The notes under the pieces are model-generated. The model was given only the letters and a program-made list of their open reading frames with translations. It was not told the origin of the DNA and did not search any database. From Bacillota bacterium (lineage in GTDB: Bacteria; Bacillota_I; Bacilli_A; RFN20; CAG-826), in NCBI GenBank assembly GCA_023422095.1, contig JAEZSD010000065.1, forward strand, positions 1-17,685: a stretch of DNA of 17,685 bases, read 5' to 3'. The translations under genes were made by a program, and so were the position numbers. Positions 1 to 7,270 of this stretch are shown here, in pieces; within the stretch, counting starts at the first letter, position 1, and each line of letters begins with the position of its first letter.

Positions 1-872
1 CCATATTGCATAATTCCAGTTGTGACTTGTAAGTTCTTACAACCGAGTAAAATGAATTCAGCGGCGTCTTCCCAAGTCTCAATTCCACCAATACCAGAAA
101 TCTCCGCATCTTTGAGTTTTGGATGATTTCTCATCTGTTGAATGAAACGTAATGCTACTGGCTTAACAGCTTTACCAGAATATCCAGAGATGGATGACTT
201 CCCATTAATAATTGGCAAGCCAACTTTCTTTTCTAAATCGATGTTGATAATCGATTTAATGGTGTTAATGGCAGAGATACCATCAGCTCCGCCTTCTAAA
301 GAGGCGATAGCTGGATCACACATATCAGTGATATTTGGAGTCATTTTGGCCATGAATGGTAATTTGGTAGCGCGACGAACCGCCGCACAATATTTACGGC
401 ATAGCTCAGGGCTACTTCCAACGTCAGATCCCATCGCATGTGAAGTCATTTGTGGACATGAGAAGTTTAATTCAATCATATCAGCACCAGCTTCAGTAAC
501 GAGGCGAGCTAAAACTTCCCAGTCTTCTTCATTGCTTCCCATGATGGAGGCGATGAGAACATGATTGGGGTAGTCTTTCTTTAAACGAGCAAGATCGGCG
601 AGGTTCTCTTCAAGAGAATGCTCAGCGATTTGTTCCATATTCTTGAAGCCAACAAATGGTTCGGCTTCTTTAGTCAAAGCATCAAAACGGGGAGAAACTT
701 CATCGATGACATAGTGCTTTGGTCCAATAGTCTTAAAAACTACTCCGCCCCATCCTGATTCATAGGCTTTAGCGCACATGTCATAACAGTTCCCGACTGG
801 AGAAGAAGATAAACAGAAGGGGTTCGGGAATTTGACACCCATAAAGGTGATTGACAAATCTTTACGTACCAT
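1..872 (-). CDS. preA: NAD-dependent dihydropyrimidine dehydrogenase, subunit PreA (3' end outside window)
   Basis: This is the catalytic FMN subunit of bacterial dihydropyrimidine dehydrogenase, which reduces uracil or thymine to the 5,6-dihydro form with electrons passed on by PreT in the cytoplasm. About 290 codons are present before the left edge. The start is ATG at 872-870, one base after the preT stop, with AGAGG a few bases upstream inside preT. The N-terminus (MVRKDLSITFMGVKFPNPF) and the dihydroorotate-dehydrogenase-like barrel closely match E. coli PreA as I remember it. Visible landmarks are NFSCPQMTSHAMGSDVG, whose Cys is the expected catalytic acid, the KMTPN segment, NGKSSISGYSG, and ISGIGGIETWEDAAEF near the edge. 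E. coli PreA has about 411 residues, so the missing 120 or so should hold the C-terminal ferredoxin domain with two [4Fe-4S] clusters. The minus-strand frame has no internal stop. The identification is firm; the physiological direction (reduction or oxidation) is inferred. Confidence 0.93.
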   Translation of the reverse strand, partial: MVRKDLSITFMGVKFPNPFCLSSSPVGNCYDMCAKAYESGWGGVVFKTIGPKHYVIDEVSPRFDALTKEAEPFVGFKNMEQIAEHSLEENLADLARLKKDYPNHVLIASIMGSNEEDWEVLARLVTEAGADMIELNFSCPQMTSHAMGSDVGSSPELCRKYCAAVRRATKLPFMAKMTPNITDMCDPAIASLEGGADGISAINTIKSIINIDLEKKVGLPIINGKSSISGYSGKAVKPVALRFIQQMRNHPKLKDAEISGIGGIETWEDAAEFILLGCKNLQVTTGIMQY

Positions 873-873
873 A

Positions 874-2103
874 TTATTTACCTCTTACAAATTGTCTGAC
901 AGCGTAAGCAACTTCTTTACCAGTTCTCACACCCCACACAACAGTTTTTTCTCCGTGAGCAATATCTCCAGCGATGAAAATTTTGCTATTTTTTAGGTGA
1001 TTGCCTTCAAAGGCTACTTCACCAGATTTAATTTCAAGGCCTAGTCCGGCTGGATCAACGCATTGACCAACAGCGAGAATAATCAAATCAGCCTTAATTT
1101 TTAATTCACTAGGAATAATGCGGTGCTTAAACTTCACAATTCCTCCGCGAGCGGTGCCGACAGGAATGTATCCATCTACGATGGTCACACCTTGTTCTTG
1201 GGCTGATTGCAATTCTTTTTCACTGGCTCTAAATTCACTAAATTGTTCATAGACAACATCAGTGACATGTGGGCAACCTAAAAGTTTTAAAGTTGTCACA
1301 GTATCCATGGCGACATCGCCACCACCGATGACGAGGACATTCTCAGGAATTTTTACTTTTCCTTTACGCGATTTAACTTGTTTTAGCCAATCAACTGCTA
1401 ATTTGACCTTGCGATTATTTTCAAACATCGGCAAGACCTTGCCTTTGCTCGCGCCGATAGCAATTACAACAGCATCATTGTCTTTTTCTAAATCTTCTAA
1501 AGAAACATCAACTCCGATGCGTGTGTTAAGGGCGATATCAACTCCAAGGCGAACGATGCGGTTAATTTCGTAATCAACTACTGAATTCGATAAACGATAT
1601 TCAGGGATTCCATAACGGAGGTATCCTCCAGCTTGAGCGTCCTTTTCATAAATCGTAACCTTGAAACCTTCAAGGGCTAATTCTGCAGCGGCAGTTAATC
1701 CGCCAGGACCGCTTCCAACAACGGCTACTTTTTTGCCATTTAGAGGTTTTGGTTCCCAGATTTCCATTTTGGTTGCCGCTTCAAAATCAGTGATATATCT
1801 TTGAATTCGACCAATATCAATTGGCTTGTCAATACCACTGCGAGAACAGCCATCTTGGCAATATCTCTCTGTTGGGCAAACGCGAGCACAAATGGCTCCC
1901 AGGGCGTTGTTAATTCTGACCGTTTCAGCTGCGCCTTTAATATTCTTAAAGCGAACTGAACGAATGAATTTGGCTGGATCTGTTCCAGCTGGGCAATGTT
2001 GTGAACATGGAGCATCGAGGCATAGTAAGCAACGGGAGGCTTCTTCCATTACTAAACGTGGGCTATACCCTGCTTCATATTCTTCTTGGTATTTTTTCGA
2101 CAT
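874..2103 (-). CDS. preT: NAD-dependent dihydropyrimidine dehydrogenase, subunit PreT (GltD-like flavoprotein)
   Basis: This 409-residue electron-input subunit takes hydride from NAD(P)H onto FAD and passes electrons through Fe-S clusters to PreA. The N-terminal Fe-S domain has eight cysteines at about 25, 28, 33, 37, 72, 76, 82 and 86, in the spacing of GltD/DPD-type proteins. An FAD Rossmann motif GSGPGG lies at 130-135 and an NAD(P) motif GGGDVA at 260-265. A C-terminal FAD-contact stretch, IFIAGDIAHG, is also present. The length matches E. coli PreT (about 412). The ATG start is supported by a strong purine-rich site (GGAGAGGAG at 2118-2110) six bases upstream. GltD-family small subunits resemble each other, but the directly following preA settles the assignment. 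The two genes are one base apart and almost certainly form a translationally coupled operon driven by the promoter at 2143-2170. Confidence 0.93.
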   Translation of the reverse strand: MSKKYQEEYEAGYSPRLVMEEASRCLLCLDAPCSQHCPAGTDPAKFIRSVRFKNIKGAAETVRINNALGAICARVCPTERYCQDGCSRSGIDKPIDIGRIQRYITDFEAATKMEIWEPKPLNGKKVAVVGSGPGGLTAAAELALEGFKVTIYEKDAQAGGYLRYGIPEYRLSNSVVDYEINRIVRLGVDIALNTRIGVDVSLEDLEKDNDAVVIAIGASKGKVLPMFENNRKVKLAVDWLKQVKSRKGKVKIPENVLVIGGGDVAMDTVTTLKLLGCPHVTDVVYEQFSEFRASEKELQSAQEQGVTIVDGYIPVGTARGGIVKFKHRIIPSELKIKADLIILAVGQCVDPAGLGLEIKSGEVAFEGNHLKNSKIFIAGDIAHGEKTVVWGVRTGKEVAYAVRQFVRGK

Positions 2104-2142
2104 TTTTGTCTCCTCTCCAAGTTAAGAACAATCTTTAGTGTT

Positions 2143-2170
2143 ATTTTATCAAAGATACGCGTATTGTGAA
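2143..2170 (-). promoter_or_regulatory. Predicted preTA promoter (extended -10)
   Basis: On the minus strand, TTCACA (2170-2165, five of six matches to the -35 consensus) is followed by a 16-base spacer and TAAAAT (2148-2143, five of six matches). A TG one base before the -10 makes an extended -10 element. The predicted transcript would have a leader of about 33 bases containing the preT ribosome site. The spacer holds the palindrome listed separately. Confidence 0.7.
2155..2164. promoter_or_regulatory. Perfect 10-bp palindrome inside the preTA promoter spacer
   Basis: ATACGCGTAT is its own reverse complement and sits exactly between the predicted -35 and -10 elements, abutting the -35. That position is typical of repressor operators. 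It is short, and no regulator is encoded nearby, so the operator role is inference. Confidence 0.3.
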
Positions 2171-2220
2171 CATATTTTTGTTGAGTTTGCTTCTTTGAAA
2201 CTCTATCTTTCAATAAAATG

Positions 2221-2249
2221 AAGAAAAAAAGAATCGTGTTACGCGATTC
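2221..2249 (-). terminator. Intrinsic terminator of the adhE-gpsA operon
   Basis: Read on the minus strand, the inverted repeat GAATCG...CGATTC (2249-2231, extendable to eight pairs with one G-U and a three-base loop) is followed directly by seven Ts and then CTTC. It starts about 28 bases after the gpsA stop and lies upstream of the preT promoter, so it separates the two minus-strand operons. Confidence 0.75.
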
Positions 2250-2277
2250 ATTTTTATCTAGGAAACGAATTAAAGAA

Positions 2278-3306
2278 TTAATTCATCACATCATCTTCAG
2301 TAAATATTAAACCTTTAATTTCATCTTTTCTTCTTCGAGAGAAAAGTTTATTGATGGTTTGAGAAACATCTAATTTATCATGAACCACTTCATAGACGAC
2401 ATCGATAATCGGAAGCTCAACATGATATTTGGTCTCTAATTCTTTAGCTGCTTCGAGAGCATATAATCCTTCGACGACTTGGCCAACTTCGGCGAGTGTT
2501 TTTTCTAACGTATATCCTTTACCAAGTAAATATCCAGCTTGATGATTTCGTGAATGGACACTGGTGGCTGTCACAACGATATCTCCAATACCAGCAAGTC
2601 CGATAAATGTCTTTTCATGGCAGCCCATGGCTTTGCCAAGCTTTGTGATTTCCACTAAACCGCGGGTAATAATGGCGGCTTTGGCGTTGTCGCCATAACC
2701 AAGACCGTCAGACAAACCAGCCGCTAAAGCAATGATGTTTTTTAAAGCACCACTGATCTCTACTCCCAGCACATCTGGGTTTGTGTAGACGCGCATAGTT
2801 TGATTAGAAAAAGTATCTTGGACGACTTGGGCGATTTTAGAATTTTGGCAGGCAGAGACAATCAAGGTTGGTAGTCCAACCGCCACTTCTTCAGCGTGGG
2901 TCGGTCCAGAAAGAGAAACAAAATCAAATTCTTTCCCTAAAACATCTTCGAGAATTTCGCTCATAGTCAAAAGAGTCTTTGGTTCGATTCCTTTTGCGAC
3001 ATTAACGATAATCTGATTTGATTTCAAATATGGCTTGGCCAACTCCGCAGTTTGACGAATAAAAACTGAGGGGGTGGCAAAAACGATAATTGATTTGCCG
3101 TGACACACTTCTTTTAAGTCAGTTGAAAAATGGAGATCATCCGCTAAAACACAACCTGGAAGATTTTTATGAAGATGGGTATTCTTTAAAGCATTTATTT
3201 CCTCTTCAAAACGCGACCAAAGTGAGACTTGATGTCCACTTTTGGCGAGCATATTTGCCAAGGCGGTGCCCCAAGTGCCAGCACCTATTATTCCGATTTT
3301 CTTCAA
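2278..3306 (-). CDS. gpsA: Glycerol-3-phosphate dehydrogenase [NAD(P)+]
   Basis: This 342-residue cytoplasmic enzyme reduces dihydroxyacetone phosphate to sn-glycerol 3-phosphate with NAD(P)H, supplying the backbone for phospholipids. The dinucleotide motif GAGTWGTALA is at 8-17, AKGIE at 104-108, LSGPTHAEE at 132-140, the catalytic-lysine segment GALKN at about 186-190 (Lys189), and the substrate-loop signature GDIVVTATSVHSRN at 241-254. The length is normal for the family. The start codon is TTG (3306-3304): no ATG lies nearby, GAGGAAA sits at a good distance upstream, and the protein then begins KKIGIIGAG as expected. Only one base separates it from the adhE stop, so it is the second gene of an adhE-gpsA operon and ends at the terminator at 2221-2249. 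Confidence 0.95.
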   Translation of the reverse strand: MKKIGIIGAGTWGTALANMLAKSGHQVSLWSRFEEEINALKNTHLHKNLPGCVLADDLHFSTDLKEVCHGKSIIVFATPSVFIRQTAELAKPYLKSNQIIVNVAKGIEPKTLLTMSEILEDVLGKEFDFVSLSGPTHAEEVAVGLPTLIVSACQNSKIAQVVQDTFSNQTMRVYTNPDVLGVEISGALKNIIALAAGLSDGLGYGDNAKAAIITRGLVEITKLGKAMGCHEKTFIGLAGIGDIVVTATSVHSRNHQAGYLLGKGYTLEKTLAEVGQVVEGLYALEAAKELETKYHVELPIIDVVYEVVHDKLDVSQTINKLFSRRRKDEIKGLIFTEDDVMN

Positions 3307-3307
3307 T

Positions 3308-5923
3308 TTAGTTTCCTCGATACGCTTTTCTCAAAATTTCCACCATATCATCAACCATCGGTAAGCGAGGGTTGGCGGGTGAACATTGATCTTCATAAGC
3401 TAATTCAGCGATGCTTCTTAAACGAGATTCCCATTCGGATTCTTTAATACCATAGGATTCAAAATTCGGATCGAGTCCGATTTCACGTATTAACTTGATT
3501 ACTGCTTGAGCAAGAGATTCCACTCCTTCAGCAGGTGTGCTGGCTTTTAAGCCAAGTAATTGGGCTATTTCTTGATACTTCTTATCAGCACAGTAAACGT
3601 TATATTTTGGCCACACAGATAGCTTGCTTGGAACGCTACCATTATAACGGATAACATGGGGCAGGACGATCGCACAGGTATAGCCATGGACTGTGTGGAA
3701 TTCTGCGCCTACTTTATGAGCCATGGAGTGCGCCATTCCTAAGAAAGCATTAGCGAATGCCATGCCAGCGATGGTCGCCGCATTGTGCATTTTTTCACGA
3801 GCTTCTAAATCATGAGGTCCATCTTTAACAGCGCGTGACAAATAGTCAAAAACGAGTTTAATTGCCTTAAGGCAAAGTCCATCGGTATAGTCATTGGCCA
3901 TCACCGAAACATATGCTTCAACAGCGTGAGTTAAAACATCCATACCAGTCATTGCCGTAACCTTAGGTGGCAGGTTGGTGGTGAACTCAGGATCAATAAT
4001 AGCGATGGTCGGAGTTAAAGAATAATCCGCTAGTGGATATTTCTTATTATTTTTCTTATCGGAAATAACGGCAAAGGGAGTAACCTCACTGCCAGTTCCA
4101 CTGGTTGTTGGTATGCAAATGAGACGTGATTGTTTGCCTAACTCAGGATATTTGAAAGCACGTTTACGAATATCCATGAATTTTTGTTTTAAATCATCAA
4201 AATTAATTTCTGGATGCTCGTAGAATAGCCACATACCTTTAGCGGCATCCATAACTGAACCACCACCTAAAGCGATGATGGTATCTGGTTTGAAAATGTT
4301 CATCATTTCTGTGCCTTTACGAACCGTCTCGATATCGGGATCTGGTTCAACAGCAGAGAATAATTGCATGACAACTTTATTGCGACGTGAGTTCAACATA
4401 TCGGCAATCTTTTTGAAGAAGCCGAGTTCCACCATTGACGTGTCAGTGACGATAAAGACTTTGTTTAAGTCCTTAGCTGATTGAAGATATTGAATTGAAT
4501 TTCGCTCGAAATATATTTTTCGAGGCACTTTAAACCATTGCACAGTGTTTCTCCTTTTTCCTACTTTTTTAATATTTAATAAATTAACAGCGCTGATATT
4601 TCCTCCGATGGAATTGTGACCATAACTACCACATCCAAGTGTCATGGATGGTAGGAAAGAGTTATAGACATTTCCGATACCACCAAAGGTGGCGGGAGAA
4701 TTCCAGATGATGCGCATCGCTTTGACTTTTTCGCCAAATTTATCAGCCATTGCTTGTTCTTTGCAGTGAATGACTGCGCTATGCCCTAGACCATAGAAAG
4801 CAACCATTTCTTCTGATTTGTCAAAGCCTTCTTTTTCGTTTTTCACTTTATATATAGCGAGAACAGGGGATAATTTTTCACGACTCATCGGTTCTTTAGG
4901 ACCAACAATATCGCAATCAACTAAAAGGATAGAGGTTTCTTTTGGGACACTAAAACCAGCCTGCTCAGCAATAAATTGAGCAGTCTGTCCTACGACAACA
5001 GGGTTCAATTTGCCTAATTCAGCATCTTTGTCGCCAAAGGCATAACCAAACATATATCGAGATAATTTTTTCTTTTCTTCGGGATTTACAACATAAGCTT
5101 TAAAGCGCTTAAAGAGATTGACAGTTTCATCATATATTTCAGCATCGACAATGGCGCCTTGTTCAGAAGCGCACACCATGCCATTATCGAAAGATTTAGA
5201 AAGAACGATGTCATTAACCGCTTGTTCAACATGACAACTTTTATTCATGTAAGCAGGAACGTTTCCCGCACCGACACCCATGGCAGGTTTTCCGCAACTA
5301 TAAGCGGCTTTAACCATCGCATTTCCCCCAGTGGCTAATATTGTTGCTACATCAGGGTGGTTCATCAAAGCGTTGGTTGATTCCATGCTTGGATGCTCAA
5401 TCCATTGAATACAATTCTTTGGTGCCCCAGCGGCTTCTGCTGTTTCTTTCATAACAATCGCAGCTTTTTTGCTGCATTGTTGGGCGTTTGGATGGAAAGC
5501 AAAAATAATGGGGTTACGGGTTTTTAAACATATCAGAGACTTAAAAATGACAGTCGACGTGGGGTTGGTAACTGGTGTGATACCACAGATAACACCAATT
5601 GGTTCTGCAATTTCGGTGATACCAGTAACTGGATCATCAGAAATCACTCCGACCGTTTTGAGGTGTCTCATGTTGTTAACAACATATTCACAAGCAAAGA
5701 GATTCTTGGTCGCCTTATCTTCAAAGACACCACGCTTTGTTTCGTCAATTGCGGCCTTAGCTAAGGATCCGTGATTGTCGAGTCCGGCGACACTGCACTT
5801 AGCGACGATATAGTCAATTTGCTCTTGCGTAAAACCCTCGAATTCCTCGAGAGCTTTCATTCCATTAGCGACTAATTCATCGACTTCTTTTTGGAAATCT
5901 GGAACAGGTGTGTTGTTGGCCAT
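3308..5923 (-). CDS. adhE: Bifunctional acetaldehyde-CoA / alcohol dehydrogenase AdhE
   Basis: AdhE converts acetyl-CoA to acetaldehyde and then ethanol, oxidising two NADH, and is a main redox sink in fermenters; family members form cytoplasmic filaments (spirosomes). From the chosen start it has 871 residues (E. coli 891). The N-terminal aldehyde dehydrogenase half holds the catalytic Cys in NGMVCASEQ (Cys251). The C-terminal iron-dependent alcohol dehydrogenase half has GGGSVMDAAKG. It also has the metal ligands Asp662 and His666 (TGMDVLTHAVEAY), His732 (GMAHSMAH) and His746 (FHTVHG). All four lie at a constant offset of 9 from the E. coli ligands I recall, so the fold is intact. A second in-frame ATG lies at 5929, but the Shine-Dalgarno site is only one base from it and seven bases from 5923, which decides the start. 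It precedes gpsA by one base. Confidence 0.96.
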   Translation of the reverse strand: MANNTPVPDFQKEVDELVANGMKALEEFEGFTQEQIDYIVAKCSVAGLDNHGSLAKAAIDETKRGVFEDKATKNLFACEYVVNNMRHLKTVGVISDDPVTGITEIAEPIGVICGITPVTNPTSTVIFKSLICLKTRNPIIFAFHPNAQQCSKKAAIVMKETAEAAGAPKNCIQWIEHPSMESTNALMNHPDVATILATGGNAMVKAAYSCGKPAMGVGAGNVPAYMNKSCHVEQAVNDIVLSKSFDNGMVCASEQGAIVDAEIYDETVNLFKRFKAYVVNPEEKKKLSRYMFGYAFGDKDAELGKLNPVVVGQTAQFIAEQAGFSVPKETSILLVDCDIVGPKEPMSREKLSPVLAIYKVKNEKEGFDKSEEMVAFYGLGHSAVIHCKEQAMADKFGEKVKAMRIIWNSPATFGGIGNVYNSFLPSMTLGCGSYGHNSIGGNISAVNLLNIKKVGKRRNTVQWFKVPRKIYFERNSIQYLQSAKDLNKVFIVTDTSMVELGFFKKIADMLNSRRNKVVMQLFSAVEPDPDIETVRKGTEMMNIFKPDTIIALGGGSVMDAAKGMWLFYEHPEINFDDLKQKFMDIRKRAFKYPELGKQSRLICIPTTSGTGSEVTPFAVISDKKNNKKYPLADYSLTPTIAIIDPEFTTNLPPKVTAMTGMDVLTHAVEAYVSVMANDYTDGLCLKAIKLVFDYLSRAVKDGPHDLEAREKMHNAATIAGMAFANAFLGMAHSMAHKVGAEFHTVHGYTCAIVLPHVIRYNGSVPSKLSVWPKYNVYCADKKYQEIAQLLGLKASTPAEGVESLAQAVIKLIREIGLDPNFESYGIKESEWESRLRSIAELAYEDQCSPANPRLPMVDDMVEILRKAYRGN

Positions 5924-5930
5924 ATTCATA

Positions 5931-5936
5931 CCTCAC
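5931..5936 (-). promoter_or_regulatory. Ribosome binding site that fixes the adhE start
   Basis: GTGAGG on the minus strand is one base from the ATG at 5929 and seven bases from the in-frame ATG at 5923. Only the second spacing is productive, so the protein most likely begins MANNTPVPDFQ. Confidence 0.65.
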
Positions 5937-6000
5937 TTAAAGACTTCAAGACTTTAATATGATACTAGTTTATATTTTTTTGCCTTTTTCAACAACTCTA

Positions 6001-6014
6001 TTGATTGAAATCAA
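6001..6014. promoter_or_regulatory. Perfect FNR-type box (TTGAT-N4-ATCAA) upstream of adhE
   Basis: The 14 bases TTGATTGAAATCAA fit the E. coli FNR consensus TTGAT-N4-ATCAA in every specified position. They lie in the intergenic region between adhE and the divergent lipoprotein gene. A minus-strand TATAAA at 5974-5969 is a plausible -10 without a good -35. It would put the box centre roughly 45 bases upstream of the adhE transcript start, near the class II activator position. Crp/Fnr-family control of adhE under anaerobiosis is an inference; the regulator is not in the window. Confidence 0.45.
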
Positions 6015-6068
6015 CTACTTTGCATTGGCCTCGTTTATTTATTGAAAAAAATAGTTTATAGTTTCTTT

Positions 6069-6881
6069 ATGAAAAAGTGGATGTTTTTACCAATTATTCT
6101 TCTCTGTTTGTCGGGATGCGATTCGATAGATAATCCTTACTCAGTTCGCATCTATCAAAACATCGATATTCAAACCAATGAGGAAAGCCCAACTTTTATT
6201 GAAGTCTCTAATATAGATATATCTTATTTAATAAACACTAATAGCACTTTTGCCCTTTTCCTTTATTCTGAATCGTGTAATTATTGCGATAGCGCAAAAG
6301 AGACTTTATCTACATACGTTAAAAATAAAAGCTTTTTGATTTATTCTTATGAATATGTGGCACAAGCTTACAACAACCTTGTTACCTCTTTTCCTTTAAT
6401 ATTTACTAGTCAATTTTCTAGCCCATCACTTTACTTAATAAGTGAGAAATCATTAACCTATTCTTTTGACACTAATGTCTTGCTGAGTTACAGTAAATTT
6501 CGACCTGTTGCTGATCAGCATATTTTTAAATCATTTATCCGAACTTTTTGGGAGCAAGCCAGCTTTGATTCTATTATTGAAAATGAAATAGAAAGTTTTG
6601 TTTTTCTTTATGACAGCAATAATATCGAACCATTGTCAATATTTAACGATGTAATTTACCCTTTGGTGATTAGACAAAAAGATAAATATGTGACAATACT
6701 TGATAAAAATGCGCTCAATAGTGCCATTATTTCCTCAATTTTGGAATATTATCAAATTGATATTGAAGCCAGTAATATTGCGATTTATAAAAACAAAAAT
6801 GGAGTTTTTACCTCCACTTTGTATTTGCTCGATAATGGCTTAGAATTAGACTCGCTAATTAGGACTTATCTGTCTGAATAA
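6069..6881 (+). CDS. Secreted lipoprotein with thioredoxin-like CxxC domain, function unknown
   Basis: I do not recognise a named family. From ATG 6069 the product has 270 residues. It has a basic, hydrophobic signal peptide (MKKWMFLPIILLCLSGC) with an LSGC lipobox, so Cys17 should be lipidated and the protein anchored outside the membrane. Residues 60-75 (FALFLYSESCNYCDSA) form a strand followed by a CxxC motif (CNYC, 70-73), as in thioredoxin folds. A Ser-Pro at 118-119 before a strand could be the cis-proline site. Residues 173-268 repeat a similar strand/helix rhythm (SFVFLYDSNN, then SNIAIYKNKNG and LYLLDNG) without cysteines, suggesting a second, degenerate domain. A longer frame starting with TTG at 6042 exists, but neither start has a good ribosome site and ATG gives a cleaner signal peptide. 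It is more AT-rich than its neighbours and the only plus-strand gene between two minus operons. A disulfide or thiol redox role is inferred. Confidence 0.7.
   Translation: MKKWMFLPIILLCLSGCDSIDNPYSVRIYQNIDIQTNEESPTFIEVSNIDISYLINTNSTFALFLYSESCNYCDSAKETLSTYVKNKSFLIYSYEYVAQAYNNLVTSFPLIFTSQFSSPSLYLISEKSLTYSFDTNVLLSYSKFRPVADQHIFKSFIRTFWEQASFDSIIENEIESFVFLYDSNNIEPLSIFNDVIYPLVIRQKDKYVTILDKNALNSAIISSILEYYQIDIEASNIAIYKNKNGVFTSTLYLLDNGLELDSLIRTYLSE
6789..6820 (-). terminator. Intrinsic terminator of the ATP synthase operon, inside the lipoprotein gene
   Basis: On the minus strand, TGGAG (6816-6812), a seven-base loop GTAAAAA, and CTCCA (6804-6800) form a hairpin that can extend by G-U and A-T pairs to nine pairs. 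It is followed by TTTTTGTTTTT (6799-6789). It begins 38 bases after the atpC stop and is coding sequence for the convergent lipoprotein (about codons 241-251). Confidence 0.6.
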
Positions 6882-7269
6882 GACGTATTCGATTAATAGC
6901 TCGAGCTAGGGCTAATTTTGCTCGATTTTTATCGATTGTTTTATCCTCTAAATCGCTTAACCTTTTTTCTGCTCTTTTTTGTGCTTCAAGGGCACGTTGC
7001 AAATTAATTTCATCGGATCGTTCAACGGATTCGAGTAAAAGAATGACTCCGTTCTCACTGATATTGATAATTCCTCCGCCAATCGCATATATATATCGGA
7101 CTGAATCAATCTCGATTACCATCTTGGAAATAACTAAAGTCGAAACTAATGGAGCATGGCCAGCCATGATACCAAGTAAATAGTCTTCGGACTGCACTTC
7201 TAAAAACGTAGCATTAGTTTTCAAATAATGGCCAAATGGGGTATAAACATCAATGAAAAATGTTTTCAT
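6859..7269 (-). CDS. atpC: F-type ATP synthase epsilon subunit
   Basis: This 136-residue central-stalk subunit binds gamma and the c-ring and can inhibit ATP hydrolysis. The N-terminal beta-sandwich includes the family signature GHAPLVSTLVISK at about 38-50 and a GGGIINISENGVILLLES segment. The C-terminal part is the expected two-helix hairpin rich in Lys, Arg and Ala (AEKRLSDLEDKTIDKNRAKLA). The length is typical. It is the last gene of the operon, one base after the atpD stop, with only a short AGAG ribosome site, consistent with translational coupling. Its last 23 bases overlap the 3' end of the convergent lipoprotein gene, and its transcript probably ends at the hairpin at 6789-6820. Confidence 0.93.
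   Translation of the reverse strand: MKTFFIDVYTPFGHYLKTNATFLEVQSEDYLLGIMAGHAPLVSTLVISKMVIEIDSVRYIYAIGGGIINISENGVILLLESVERSDEINLQRALEAQKRAEKRLSDLEDKTIDKNRAKLALARAINRIRLIQTDKS
6901..6930 (+). terminator. Possible intrinsic terminator of the lipoprotein gene, inside atpC
   Basis: On the plus strand, TCGAGC (6901-6906) pairs with GCTCGA (6920-6925) across a 13-base loop and is followed by TTTTTAT. It begins 19 bases after the lipoprotein stop and lies within the antisense of atpC. The stem is only six pairs and a competing TCGAT/ATCGA hairpin overlaps it, so support is moderate. Confidence 0.4.
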
Positions 7270-7270
7270 A

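Noticed and set aside
142..564. Plus-strand open frame of 140 codons over preA
   Set aside because: It is antisense to a strongly conserved preA reading frame, has no ribosome site, and its protein shows no recognisable features.
874..2103. Glutamate synthase small subunit (GltD)
   Set aside because: The Fe-S and FAD/NAD layout is shared, but no GltB is present and preA follows directly, which fixes the call as PreT.
5924..5929. First ATG of the adhE frame as start
   Set aside because: The ribosome site lies only one base away, too close to work, while the second ATG six bases on has a seven-base spacing.
6001..6014. Rex operator in front of adhE
   Set aside because: Rex sites have TTGTGA or TTGTTAA half-sites with a longer dyad; this site fits the FNR pattern instead.
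6042..6068. Upstream TTG start for the lipoprotein
   Set aside because: It has no Shine-Dalgarno site and would add residues before an otherwise ideal lipoprotein signal peptide starting at ATG 6069.
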